Source: Peptostreptococcaceae bacterium (lineage in GTDB: Bacteria; Bacillota; Clostridia; Peptostreptococcales; Acidaminobacteraceae). Taken from it: a stretch of DNA of 45,927 nt. The position numbers were made by a program, and so were the translations under genes. Position 1 is the stretch's first letter. Every line of letters begins with the position of its first letter. The notes beneath the pieces were generated by a model. It saw nothing but the letters and a program-made list of their open reading frames with translations. It did not search any database and was not told the origin of the DNA. Below, piece after piece: positions 8,486 through 16,975 of the stretch. The stretch covers positions 1 through 45,927 of the forward strand of contig JAMOQG010000079.1 of assembly GCA_027064135.1 (NCBI GenBank), given 5' to 3'.

Positions 8486-9212
8486 TACTATCACTCTCAT
8501 TCACTAATTTCATAATTTCTTGATATCTAGGTCTATTATGATAATTATAATCAATTCTTTCATATAATTCGATTTTAGGGATAATTCGATGTTCATTTTC
8601 TAAATCAATAATTAGTCCTTGATCTTTTAATGGTTTTAAAGCCTGATGAATAAATGACATTTTTGTATCATGTACTCTTAAACTAATTTCACCTTTCTCA
8701 TTTTCTTTCATATCAACAAATTCAACATGCCACAAATTATATAGTTCATCCACATCAAGACTCCACTCTTCGGAAAAATCATTCTCACTATTATTTTTTT
8801 CTTTCCATCTTTTTAAAGTATTACTAACTATATCACTTAATTTATAATAAGTTATACCTTGTTCTTCCCATCTAATTCTTCCTATATCTTCCTTATCAAT
8901 TTCAGAAATGAAAATCGAAATTATAATATTTGCAAGATGAAAATATTTTTTATTTTTTAAATCGGTATATTTGCTTTTCATATGAGTATATGATGTAGCA
9001 AATTGTGAATTTTCACCTTTTACTATTAAATGTAAATTCTCATGAGATGAAATTATTGAAAGGCCTGCTTCTTCAGCCATTATTTCAACAGTATCTCTCA
9101 CTTCGTTATCCTCAATATAGTTTCTTATAATACTTTCAGATTTACTAACAATGCTTTTATTTAATAAATAAAAAAATATTTTCGTAGCACTCTTTATTTT
9201 ATCTCTACTCAT
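8478..9212 (-). CDS. jetB: Wadjet JetB, MksE-like
   Basis: A 244-residue soluble protein at the MksE/JetB position between JetA and JetC. It reads as two winged-helix-like modules: a C-terminal MSFIHQALKPLKDQGLIIDL stretch looks like a wing-helix, and the body contains the DLKNKKYFHLANIIISIF segment. MksE-type proteins dimerise and bridge the kleisin JetA to the JetC heads. Assignment rests on operon position, size and this fold pattern more than on a signature motif; I believe it is the DUF6063-type family known from Bacillota Wadjet loci, but could not test this. ATG at 9212 follows AAAGGGTG and overlaps the jetA stop by 8 bp. Confidence 0.82.
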   Translation of the reverse strand: MSRDKIKSATKIFFYLLNKSIVSKSESIIRNYIEDNEVRDTVEIMAEEAGLSIISSHENLHLIVKGENSQFATSYTHMKSKYTDLKNKKYFHLANIIISIFISEIDKEDIGRIRWEEQGITYYKLSDIVSNTLKRWKEKNNSENDFSEEWSLDVDELYNLWHVEFVDMKENEKGEISLRVHDTKMSFIHQALKPLKDQGLIIDLENEHRIIPKIELYERIDYNYHNRPRYQEIMKLVNESDSNA

Positions 9213-10668
9213 AATTATCACCCTTTAGAAATAATTTATATCCTGATATTTCAATATCTTTCCATTTAATTGAACTGCCATATAACTTTGATGTAATAAT
9301 TTCTCCGTTTAATTTTTTATACTTATCATTTTCTTCACAAAGCAAATTATACACTTTTAATCTATTATCAGAAAAATTTCCTATTTTTAATTTAATATCC
9401 GTCATAATAAACATCATTAATAATTCAAAATTAATCTTCTTTTTAAGCCAATTTTCTTTTGAAATTCCATCTAAATTATCAAATTCAGAAATACTTATTT
9501 CTCTATTATCAAGTAATTTATCAAAAACAAATTTAAAACATTCAACTAATAAAGTATAATCTATTTTTTCTTTTTCCCAACCTTTTTCATATTCTACTTT
9601 AATTTTTTGATTATTTTGAGAATCTTTCGAATTTAATACTTGTTTTTGCCATGCCCATTCAAGTGGATATACAAACTCAAATTCAGGAGAAAAAAGTGGT
9701 GCAATTATTTTTTCTAAATTTCCAAAACTCTTAAGTCCAGTAGAATCAATTTGTTCTTTCCAAATATTGTTTTTAAAGGAAACTGTTGTTGTTTTACAAA
9801 AAAATATTGGATATTCTTTTCTTATACGCACTTCTAATTCAAAGTTTTTAACAGTAACTGCTGCTAATTTATCATGCATTCTTCTTGCTTTTTCAAGATT
9901 TATAAACACTTCAATTGCTTCTTTACGAGCTTTAGGTTCCATTTTTGTAACTCTATTTTTCCATTTAAATATTTTATCAAATACTTTTTGTTCTTCTTCA
10001 AATTGTTTTTCTATATTTATTTTACTTTTATTCGACATAAAAATATTTTTAGGATTATTTAAAATATCTTCCCTATAATCTATTTCTTTTGTTATTAACT
10101 TTCTTACTTTTAAAAGCAAATTGTTAACTGAAGATTTTGCTTTATTAAAGTTTCCACTTTTAATTAATTGAAGTGTATAAAATTGTTCAACATCAAATTC
10201 AAACTCTTCAATAATATCTCTTGTTAAAAATATCATTTCTTTTGAGATATTGTGAAGTTTATATACGGTTTGTCCACCCTTTTCCCATTGACTATAATTT
10301 TTATCTGAAACTAAATATCTAAAGGAAAAATCTTCATATTCATTATTTTCTTCATTAAATATTGTAGCTTTAAAACTATTTCCCATTTTAGGATCTTTAT
10401 AATTAATAACTCCATCAACTAAACGAATAATATCTTTACTGTTATTTTTTAAATCTAATTTATTAACAATTTCTTTTGTATAATTAATTAAATCTGCTTT
10501 AGTTCTATTTTCATTCTCTAAAATTTCTAATTTCATAACTTTTAATAAAAGTAAAAGTGTAATTTCTACTCTATTATCATGTAATTCATCTAATTGAAAT
10601 CCTTCACCTAATAACTTAATTACACTTATTTTTTTTAATCTATCATTTAAACCATCGAAAATATTCAT
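9205..10668 (-). CDS. jetA: Wadjet JetA, MksF-like kleisin
   Basis: A 487-residue protein of the expected MksF/JetA size and position. The N-terminus (MNIFDGLNDRLKKISVIKLL) and early winged-helix region lead into a helical middle (about residues 150-300) with charged coils such as ITKEIDYREDILNNPKNIF, and a C-terminal domain ending SSIKWKDIEISGYKLFL. MksF is the kleisin that closes the JetC ring and recruits JetB. No catalytic motif is expected or seen. I think it belongs to the DUF5716-type JetA family found in Firmicutes, which would make the locus a non-type-I Wadjet. ATG at 10668 overlaps the jetD stop as ATGA with GAGGTGAT upstream, so translation is coupled. Confidence 0.84.
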   Translation of the reverse strand: MNIFDGLNDRLKKISVIKLLGEGFQLDELHDNRVEITLLLLLKVMKLEILENENRTKADLINYTKEIVNKLDLKNNSKDIIRLVDGVINYKDPKMGNSFKATIFNEENNEYEDFSFRYLVSDKNYSQWEKGGQTVYKLHNISKEMIFLTRDIIEEFEFDVEQFYTLQLIKSGNFNKAKSSVNNLLLKVRKLITKEIDYREDILNNPKNIFMSNKSKINIEKQFEEEQKVFDKIFKWKNRVTKMEPKARKEAIEVFINLEKARRMHDKLAAVTVKNFELEVRIRKEYPIFFCKTTTVSFKNNIWKEQIDSTGLKSFGNLEKIIAPLFSPEFEFVYPLEWAWQKQVLNSKDSQNNQKIKVEYEKGWEKEKIDYTLLVECFKFVFDKLLDNREISISEFDNLDGISKENWLKKKINFELLMMFIMTDIKLKIGNFSDNRLKVYNLLCEENDKYKKLNGEIITSKLYGSSIKWKDIEISGYKLFLKGDNYE

Positions 10669-11702
10669 TTTATCACCTCATAGCTAATTAATTCTTGAGG
10701 AATTCTTAAATTATTATTCCATAAATATTTAATTTTAGTTTTATAATTGTTATTAAATTGTTTAATGAAATATTCAAGATATATAATATTTTTATTCTGA
10801 TTAGTATTATATTTGAATGTTTTATTACCATCTAGCATTTTTAGATAAAATGACATCATTAATTCAATTTCTAAATTTATATTTTTATTACAAAGTAAAA
10901 AATAAATTCCTAAACCTTCAGGATCAATATCCCCTAAATAATAAATATTGACTTTCCTATTATTAATCAAAGATTTAATTTTATCACCTTTATTAATAAT
11001 TGCTTTACCATTTCCAAATATTAACGCATCAATTTTTTCTTGACCTATAAACTGTTTTGATTCTAAAATTCTTTTATAACTATAAAAACTCGCTTTATTT
11101 TCTAATATTAATACATTTTCAAATTCATCTGTAGCTGAAAACCAAACTAATTCATCAATTTCTTTTCTTATTTTTAATGCATCATAAATATCAAGAAAAT
11201 CCAAATTACTATTTAGTTTCAAATTAGATAGAACATTATTTTTTTTCTTATAAAATTTTTCGTCATTAAAAAGTTCAAGACAACGTTCCTCATAACTAAC
11301 AAAATTTCTATATTTATTATTTTTAATGAAATTATATATCACTTTTATTTTATCCAATTCAAAATTATTTTGATGATTTATATTTCTTCTATAAAATGAT
11401 AAATCCAATAAATCTGAATACTTTAAAAAAACAAAATCTGACCAATTATTTTCTACTAAATTAATTTTTTTCCATTTTGATTTTACTTTAGGATTTCTTT
11501 TAATATAATCTGATGATTTAATTTCAACAATTTCACCATCATTTTTTAATTTGTTTATTACATTAACTAATTTATTATATCCACCTAAATCATAATATTT
11601 TTCAGTTGAAGATAATTTCTTTATTAATTTAGTTTCTAAATCTAATAAAGAAAATGTTTTAGTTTTATAATTTTTTATTAATTTAATAATTAATTTTTCC
11701 AT
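10665..11702 (-). CDS. jetD: Wadjet JetD, Toprim-fold nuclease subunit
   Basis: A 345-residue protein whose C-terminal half is a Toprim domain: LILENKASF gives the conserved Glu (E201), DALIFGNGKAI a glycine turn, and YYLGDIDPEGLGIY the DxD pair (D258, D260). Topoisomerase-VI-like JetD uses these to bind metal and cut plasmid DNA trapped by the JetABC motor. The N-terminal half (residues 1-160) is basic and helical and likely winged-helix DNA-binding. It is the first jet gene here (order D-A-B-C), whereas the first-described type I locus is A-B-C-D. ATG at 11702 lies 8 bp after the stop of the metallo-hydrolase gene, with AAGGA overlapping that gene's end, so it has no promoter of its own. 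Confidence 0.9.
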   Translation of the reverse strand: MEKLIIKLIKNYKTKTFSLLDLETKLIKKLSSTEKYYDLGGYNKLVNVINKLKNDGEIVEIKSSDYIKRNPKVKSKWKKINLVENNWSDFVFLKYSDLLDLSFYRRNINHQNNFELDKIKVIYNFIKNNKYRNFVSYEERCLELFNDEKFYKKKNNVLSNLKLNSNLDFLDIYDALKIRKEIDELVWFSATDEFENVLILENKASFYSYKRILESKQFIGQEKIDALIFGNGKAIINKGDKIKSLINNRKVNIYYLGDIDPEGLGIYFLLCNKNINLEIELMMSFYLKMLDGNKTFKYNTNQNKNIIYLEYFIKQFNNNYKTKIKYLWNNNLRIPQELISYEVIK

Positions 11703-11710
11703 ATTTATCC

Positions 11711-12544
11711 TTAATATTCTATTTCTAAACCTACTCCAACCTCTTTTAATTTAACAACCTTTGACAATTTTATTTTAGAATCTAAATCAGTGCAATGACA
11801 TGCATGAATCTCTTTTATATTTTGATTATCAAAATAATCTACAGTTTTAGTAATTACTTCCTCTTCAGGTTCAAGTAAATGAAATCCACCTATTACATCA
11901 ATAATTCTATCATCATTACATATTTTTTTAGCATATTCAATAATGTTGCAAATACCTGCATGCGAACAACCAGTAATAATAACTATTCCATTTTCTGTTT
12001 TGTAAGCAAGTGCTGAATCATCAAGTAAATAGTCATCTTTTACCATTCCATTATAATGAACTTTACCAATTGGTGTTTTATTTTCAAAATCATTTGTTCT
12101 TTCTATTTCACCTAAAAAAACTAAATTTTCAGTTATCCATTTCGGTTTATTTGAAAGTCCCATTGAAAAATGATTTTTTAATTTATCCTCATCTATCAAA
12201 CTACCAATTTCATCTCCATCAAAAGTTTTACTATGAAAAGTTTCTTTATGAGCAACTAATTTTGGTTTATTATAATTTTGATTTTCAAAAACTCTTTCAG
12301 TATAAAAATTAAATAATGGCATTAGTCCCCATGTATGATCAAGATGACCATGTGAAATTATTAAATAATCAAGATCTATCAAATCTATTTCCATTTTTTT
12401 TGCATTTTTCATAAATGCATCTGAATAACCAACATCAAACAATATTTTTGTTTCACCATCTTCAATGTAGTAAGAAACCCCTGGCTCAGCTAAAAAATAT
12501 CTGTCTATTAAAGTATTATTATCAATTAAAACTTTTAATTTCAT
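11711..12544 (-). CDS. MBL-fold metallo-hydrolase (dihydropterin synthase-like group)
   Basis: A 277-residue metallo-beta-lactamase-fold protein. Metal-binding motifs are SHGHLDHTWG (residues about 65-74), TGCSHAG near 191 and GGFHLLEPEEE near 218, with a C-terminal ACHCTDLDSK. This pattern fits the subgroup that includes the archaeal-type 7,8-dihydropterin-6-methyl-aminobenzene-phosphate synthases, a broad set with mostly unknown substrates in bacteria. ATG at 12544 follows AGGGTGG; the GTG at 12553 would have the ribosome site touching it. It is the promoter-proximal gene of the transcription unit leading into jetD 8 bp later, so it is co-expressed with Wadjet. Whether it plays any part in defence is unknown. 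Confidence 0.85.
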   Translation of the reverse strand: MKLKVLIDNNTLIDRYFLAEPGVSYYIEDGETKILFDVGYSDAFMKNAKKMEIDLIDLDYLIISHGHLDHTWGLMPLFNFYTERVFENQNYNKPKLVAHKETFHSKTFDGDEIGSLIDEDKLKNHFSMGLSNKPKWITENLVFLGEIERTNDFENKTPIGKVHYNGMVKDDYLLDDSALAYKTENGIVIITGCSHAGICNIIEYAKKICNDDRIIDVIGGFHLLEPEEEVITKTVDYFDNQNIKEIHACHCTDLDSKIKLSKVVKLKEVGVGLEIEY

Positions 12545-12577
12545 TTTATCCACCCTTCAAAATTTATCTCTTAATTA

Positions 12578-12583
12578 ATTATA
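12578..12583 (-). promoter_or_regulatory. -10 element for the MBL-jetDABC operon
   Basis: A perfect TATAAT on the minus strand, 34 bp upstream of the MBL ATG. The region 17 bp farther upstream is a T/A run (from the preceding terminator) without a clear TTGACA, so the -35 is weak. This is the only promoter-like element found for the Wadjet operon. Confidence 0.5.
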
Positions 12584-12601
12584 CACTATTTTTTATATAA
12601 A

Positions 12602-12632
12602 AAAAATCAACTGACTAAATCAATTGATTTTT
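12602..12632 (-). terminator. terminator of the CoA-disulfide reductase-like gene
   Basis: AAAAATCAA (12602-12610) and TTGATTTTT (12624-12632) pair over 9 bp and are followed on the minus strand by a T-rich run. It lies just past the flavoprotein stop codon and immediately upstream of the MBL promoter. Confidence 0.65.
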
Positions 12633-12639
12633 TTATATT

Positions 12640-14007
12640 CTACTTAGCAGCATTTAATATTGTACAATTCTTTCTAACAGCATCCATTGCAGCAGCATTA
12701 ATTGGATATGCAACTGGAGAAGCAGTAACCAACGGATGTGTTGCTGCCTGGAAAGTATTAAGTTGTGAAGCAGTAATTCCATTTTGAATTGACAAACTAA
12801 GAACATTTATCATTTCAGCAACTGAATCTCCACCTGAAATTTGAGCTCCCAAAATAACTCCTGAACATTTAGAGAATAGGAATTTTACATTAAGCATTTG
12901 AGCTCCAGGTAAATTTCCAGGATGCTTATCAAATGTTTTTGTTTCACCTGTAATATAACTAAAACCTTCTTTTTTTGCCATAGCTTCAGTTAATCCAGCT
13001 GCAGCAAAAGTTCTTCCAAATACTTTAGTAGCAAAAGCACTAATTGTACCTTTATTTTCTCTAACAAGTCTTAATTCAAATGCATTACTTCCAGCAATTT
13101 TAGCTTCGCCAGTAGCAGTTGAAGCTAATAAAATTGGAACATCTTTACCGGTAAAGAAACATCTTTTAATAGCACAGTCACCAACAGCAAATACATCAGG
13201 ATCACTAGTTCTTGTATATTGATCTACTACAATTGCGCCACGTCTTGTAACTTCAATTCCAGCATCTGCGGCTAATTTACCATTTGGTCTAGCACCAAGT
13301 CCTAAAATTACTAAATCAGCTTCAATTTTTTCTCCGCTTTCTAATTCAACAGTTTCAACTGCAGTTTTACCATTAATTTTAACTACTTTTGTACTAGTTC
13401 TTACGTCAATTCCGCCTTCTTTTAATTTTTCTTCTAGTTCATTAGTATACTCTTTATCAAATGCAGCACTAACACAAGCATCAGCAAGTTCTACTAATGT
13501 TACATTTTTACCATCAACAGCAAATTGCTCTGCAAATTCAACACCAATAAATCCTCCACCAACCACAACAACATTTTTAGCTGATTTAGCTTTTTCTAAT
13601 ACTTCATTTAAATATTCTTCTTCTTTTAATACTGCATATACGTTTTCTAAATCATATCCTGGAATAAATGTAGGAACAAATGGCAATGAACCAGTAGCAA
13701 TGATTAATTTATCATATTCTATAGTTTCGCCATCTCTAGTAATAACATTTTTATCTTCTCTATTAATTTTTGTTACTCTATCAATTATTAATTCAACATC
13801 ACTATTAGTAACTGCTCCATCTGGAATAATATTCTTTTTAGTATCTTTTAATGTTCCAAAAATATATGGAATACCACATGGAATCATAACAGAATTAGTA
13901 TCTCTAATTAATGCAATTTTAATATCTCCATAAACTTTTCTAGCTGTTGTTGCAGCTAATATTCCTCCAGCACTACCACCAATTACTAATAAATCAACTT
14001 TTTTCAT
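12640..14007 (-). CDS. FAD-dependent CoA-disulfide reductase / NADH oxidase-like
   Basis: A 455-residue flavoprotein of the class-III pyridine nucleotide-disulfide oxidoreductases. It has the N-terminal FAD dinucleotide fold (DLLVIGGSAGG), the single redox cysteine in SVMIPCGIPY (C44), the NAD(P)H-binding VVVVGGGFIGVEFAEQFA motif and the second FAD contact DPDVFAVGDCA; the C-terminal dimerisation domain ends AVRKNC. The single-cysteine arrangement is that of CoA-disulfide reductases, Nox water-forming NADH oxidases and NADH peroxidases. There is no rhodanese extension. ATG at 14007 follows GGAGAG. The ArsR regulator lies 41 bp upstream in the same unit. The exact substrate (CoA-disulfide, polysulfide or oxygen) cannot be fixed from sequence. 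Confidence 0.88.
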   Translation of the reverse strand: MKKVDLLVIGGSAGGILAATTARKVYGDIKIALIRDTNSVMIPCGIPYIFGTLKDTKKNIIPDGAVTNSDVELIIDRVTKINREDKNVITRDGETIEYDKLIIATGSLPFVPTFIPGYDLENVYAVLKEEEYLNEVLEKAKSAKNVVVVGGGFIGVEFAEQFAVDGKNVTLVELADACVSAAFDKEYTNELEEKLKEGGIDVRTSTKVVKINGKTAVETVELESGEKIEADLVILGLGARPNGKLAADAGIEVTRRGAIVVDQYTRTSDPDVFAVGDCAIKRCFFTGKDVPILLASTATGEAKIAGSNAFELRLVRENKGTISAFATKVFGRTFAAAGLTEAMAKKEGFSYITGETKTFDKHPGNLPGAQMLNVKFLFSKCSGVILGAQISGGDSVAEMINVLSLSIQNGITASQLNTFQAATHPLVTASPVAYPINAAAMDAVRKNCTILNAAK

Positions 14008-14048
14008 AATAATAACTCTCCTTTTTTTAATATAGTTCACTATTCATA

Positions 14049-14339
14049 TTATTCTTTAAAAAATATTGCAACTATTTTCTTTACCTCTTCATTTTTTAAA
14101 GAATAATAAATTTCTTTGCCTTTTCTTTCACCACTAATTATATTTGCAGCTTTTAATTTTGAAACATGTTGAGATACAGTTGATTGTGCTTTATCAAGAC
14201 AATTTTGCATTTGAGATACATTACAAACACCATTCAAATATAGCGAATGAACTATACATAATCTTGATGGATTTGAAATTGCTTTTAAAATATCAGCTTT
14301 TTTCTCAAATAATCTTGGATTTGTATTAATTGTTTCCAT
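14049..14339 (-). CDS. ArsR-family transcriptional regulator
   Basis: A 96-residue winged-helix repressor. The core ISNPSRLCIVHSL, the recognition helix QSTVSQHVSKLKAANII and the wing GERKGKEIYYSLK are clearly ArsR/SmtB type. It has cysteines at 28, 39 and 47; C39 sits in the GVCNVSQM segment where ArsR metal or thiol sensors often carry Cys. The ATG at 14339 follows GGAGGAGAGGG, whereas the upstream ATG at 14372 has none. It is promoter-proximal to the CoA-disulfide reductase-like gene, so it probably autoregulates this pair in response to thiol/sulfide stress or a metal. Confidence 0.9.
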   Translation of the reverse strand: METINTNPRLFEKKADILKAISNPSRLCIVHSLYLNGVCNVSQMQNCLDKAQSTVSQHVSKLKAANIISGERKGKEIYYSLKNEEVKKIVAIFFKE

Positions 14340-14404
14340 AATAATAGCCCTCTCCTCCTTCATATCCAACATATTAACATATCTATATATTACGATATAA
14401 CAAT

Positions 14405-14432
14405 ATTATACACTAAATTAAAAATTTATCAA
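14405..14432 (-). promoter_or_regulatory. promoter of the arsR-flavoprotein operon
   Basis: TTGATA (14432-14427) and TATAAT (14410-14405) on the minus strand with 16-bp spacing. Just downstream, an AT-rich imperfectly symmetric stretch (about 14370-14402) is a plausible operator for the ArsR protein. Confidence 0.65.
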
Positions 14433-14470
14433 TAATTTTTTCACAAAGTTTTCAATTTTTTTTTATAATT

Positions 14471-14502
14471 AAAATAGCTTAGGAAATTTCCTAAACTATT
14501 TT
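14471..14502 (-). terminator. terminator of the radical SAM gene
   Basis: A long stem, AAAATAG...TTAGGAAA with its complement, spans 32 bp; as minus-strand RNA it is fully paired with one G-U pair, whereas the plus strand has a C/A mismatch there, which points to minus-strand use. It contains the TAG stop of the radical SAM gene. The distal tract is A/T mixed rather than a clean U run. Confidence 0.6.
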
Positions 14503-15422
14503 AATCTATATGTTATATAATTTTTATACTCTATTAATTCTACTTCTTCATCTACTAGTAGTTTGTTGAATATATCAACATCTTTTTCTAAATCTCTCGA
14601 ATCAAGAAATGCTTTAATTTCATATTGATTCATAGGATGTCTTTTAATTATACTTTTAATTGCAGCATAATCGTCTGTAATTTCACTATGAAATCCTGAA
14701 GAAACTAATTGTTCTATTGAAATCCCTTTTAAAATTGTGATAGCTTTATCAATAATTTCTTTAGAAGGTTTTTTAATATAGCTTTCTGCAGGCGGTCTTG
14801 CAGGAACATTAATATATATCCTATCATAATTTATTAAATCAATTATTTTTTTAAATTCTAAAATACTTTCTTCGTTATCATTTATATCTTTCAATATCAT
14901 AGTCTCTAAATATAATTTTCCTTTATATTCCTTACTGAAAGTTATTAAACCATCAAGTACACTTTTATAATTAAGCGATCCATGTGGTCTATTAATTAAT
15001 TTAAAAGTCTCTTCGTTATACGCATCTAATGATGGCAATACAAAATCTGCATTCATTAATTCATCTCTAACCGATTTTTCAGAAAATAAAGATCCATTTG
15101 TAATTACTGCAATTGGAATATCTGTAATTTTCTTAATTTCTTCTATTAATTCACCTAATTTTAAATATAATGTAGGCTCTCCTTCTCCAACAATAGTAAT
15201 AATATTGAAAGTGGCATTTCCTTTCATATATTCCTTTAACTCATCAATAATATCATTAACTTTGAAAAAATTTTTTCTTGTATTTATTAATTTATTTGTT
15301 CTTCCAAGCTGACAATAAAGACAAGAATAATTACATGTTTTTTCAGGAATTGGACTAACTCCAAGAGAAATACCCAATCTTCTTGAAGGTACTGGACCAT
15401 AAATGTATTTATACTGTTCCAT
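14496..15422 (-). CDS. radical SAM protein, COG0731-like
   Basis: A 308-residue radical SAM enzyme. GPVPSRRLGISLGVSPIP near the N-terminus and the cluster motif CNYSCLYCQLG (cysteines around residues 30-37) are typical of the COG0731 group related to tRNA wybutosine-synthesis enzymes; VGEGEPTLY and ITNGSLF are the SAM-binding strand motifs. The C-terminal 70 residues resemble a winged-helix (KRHPMNQYEIKAFL). The bacterial substrate is not established. ATG at 15422 follows GAGGTAG and overlaps the end of the HD-GYP gene by 14 bp, so both form one transcript. Confidence 0.88.
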   Translation of the reverse strand: MEQYKYIYGPVPSRRLGISLGVSPIPEKTCNYSCLYCQLGRTNKLINTRKNFFKVNDIIDELKEYMKGNATFNIITIVGEGEPTLYLKLGELIEEIKKITDIPIAVITNGSLFSEKSVRDELMNADFVLPSLDAYNEETFKLINRPHGSLNYKSVLDGLITFSKEYKGKLYLETMILKDINDNEESILEFKKIIDLINYDRIYINVPARPPAESYIKKPSKEIIDKAITILKGISIEQLVSSGFHSEITDDYAAIKSIIKRHPMNQYEIKAFLDSRDLEKDVDIFNKLLVDEEVELIEYKNYITYRLK

Positions 15423-16833
15423 TTTCTACCTCGCATTCATTATCACTCAAATTTTCAATATTATCCATTTTTAAAAATGTTTCACAAACAATTGGTGAAA
15501 ATTGCTTTCCTGAATTATTTCTTATTTCTTCAATTGCTCTTTCTTTAGAAAAAGCTTTTCTATAAGGACGATTAGTAGTCATTGCATCATATGCATCTGC
15601 AACTGCTAATATTTGCGTTTCTAATTGAATCTCATCCCCTTTCAATCCATCTGGATATCCAGTGCCATCACATCTTTCATGATGATGTTTTACACTAGCT
15701 TTAATTTTATCTAAATTCTTAATTGAATTTAATACATTGAAACCATCTGTTGGATGTTTCTTAATAATCTCAAACTCTTCATCTGTCAATTTCTCTTTTT
15801 TATTTAATATTTCTTTGGGAATAAATGTTTTACCTAAATCATGAAGCAATCCAGATAAATATAATTCTTTAATGTCTTTATTTGATAATTTCATTTCTTT
15901 GCCTATTTGCTTAGCTATATTTGCAACGTTAAAAGAATGATATTTTGTATATTTATCATGATATTCTAAAATGTTTGTCATTGCTTTCACAATGTCGACA
16001 AGCCTATTTTCTTCTTTTATTGCATTTTCTAAGTTTTCGTAATATGATTCAACAAGTAGTTGAAATGTATTAACTATTTTAATATCATTTTTATTGTATT
16101 TAAGTTTACTATTTTTATCAAGTTCCAAAAATAATCCACCAATATGCTTATCTTGATACTTAATAGACAAGTAAATCACTTCTTTTGATGCCGGAGAATA
16201 CTTACTATATTCATTTATTCTATCTTCTGACATAAATTTCCTAATAGTACTATCCTTAGTAAAATAAAGCCCTGTTTTAGGATAACAATTTTCGATAATA
16301 TTTTTTTCTAATTTAATTTCTCTTAGCTTTTGAATGTTATACCCATCAGTCTTTAATTGATAAACATAATCATCAACATACTTAAAAACCACTCCGTAAT
16401 CATATCCAGATATTATTTTTTTTGCAATTTCATAAACTTTTATTAAATAATCATCTTCATCATAATTCTTGTAAATATGAATATCTGATATAGAATCAAT
16501 TAAAATTTGATGTTTATCAAGCGAAATATTCAATTCTAAATTCAATTGATCTATTGTTTGGCTATAAGCTTCTAATTGCTGATAAACAGCATTTATCTCT
16601 TCGTTTTCATTCTTTAATAATTTATAATCTTTTTCAGCATTTTTTGTTTTTACTTCTTTATGTGAAAAATATTTATTAATAAACACATTAAAAACCCCAC
16701 CTAAAGTAAATATAAAAATAAACTCTAGAAAAATGTTATTATTAAAAAATGTAATTTCGTTTATTAAAAAAATTATTATAATTAGAACCATTCCGCCAAA
16801 TAAATAATCTTTTATGAGTTTTGTGTTTTTCAT
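15409..16833 (-). CDS. membrane-bound HD-GYP cyclic-di-nucleotide phosphodiesterase
   Basis: A 474-residue protein: two N-terminal membrane helices (about residues 10-30 and 35-55), a coiled linker (EDYKLLKNENEEINAVYQQL-like, 60-110), a GAF-like sensory region (about 120-270) and a C-terminal HD-GYP domain. The last is complete, with LLHDLGKTFIP, HPTDGF, HHHERCDGTGYPDGLKG and VADAYDAMTTNRPY. HD-GYP domains hydrolyse cyclic di-GMP to GMP in the cytoplasm. Full conservation of metal ligands suggests activity. An upstream TATAAT is at 16878-16873. Regulation by a ligand bound to the GAF domain is inferred. A link to the Tad pilus or sessile behaviour elsewhere in the window is possible but not shown. 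Confidence 0.9.
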   Translation of the reverse strand: MKNTKLIKDYLFGGMVLIIIIFLINEITFFNNNIFLEFIFIFTLGGVFNVFINKYFSHKEVKTKNAEKDYKLLKNENEEINAVYQQLEAYSQTIDQLNLELNISLDKHQILIDSISDIHIYKNYDEDDYLIKVYEIAKKIISGYDYGVVFKYVDDYVYQLKTDGYNIQKLREIKLEKNIIENCYPKTGLYFTKDSTIRKFMSEDRINEYSKYSPASKEVIYLSIKYQDKHIGGLFLELDKNSKLKYNKNDIKIVNTFQLLVESYYENLENAIKEENRLVDIVKAMTNILEYHDKYTKYHSFNVANIAKQIGKEMKLSNKDIKELYLSGLLHDLGKTFIPKEILNKKEKLTDEEFEIIKKHPTDGFNVLNSIKNLDKIKASVKHHHERCDGTGYPDGLKGDEIQLETQILAVADAYDAMTTNRPYRKAFSKERAIEEIRNNSGKQFSPIVCETFLKMDNIENLSDNECEVENGTV

Positions 16834-16932
16834 AAATATCCTTTCAAACTCAACGCAATGTTAATCGTTCTCATTATATCATAATATAAATTTTTTTTAA
16901 TGAAATAAATAATATATTTTCCATATAAGCAT

Positions 16933-16968
16933 AAAAACTTTTAGAATATTATTATTCTAAAAGTTTTT
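16933..16968 (-). terminator. terminator of the beta-glucoside operon
   Basis: A perfect 16-bp inverted repeat, AAAAACTTTTAGAATA (16933-16948) with its complement (16953-16968) around TTAT, directly after the GH1 stop codon, ending in T residues on either strand. Confidence 0.85.
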
Positions 16969-16975
16969 TAATTTA

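Noticed and set aside
12010-12312. Long open frames antisense to real genes, for example 12010-12312, 9767-10078 and 933-1223 on the plus strand
   Set aside because: They lie opposite strongly supported genes, lack ribosome sites and encode low-complexity hydrophobic products typical of AT-rich antisense frames.
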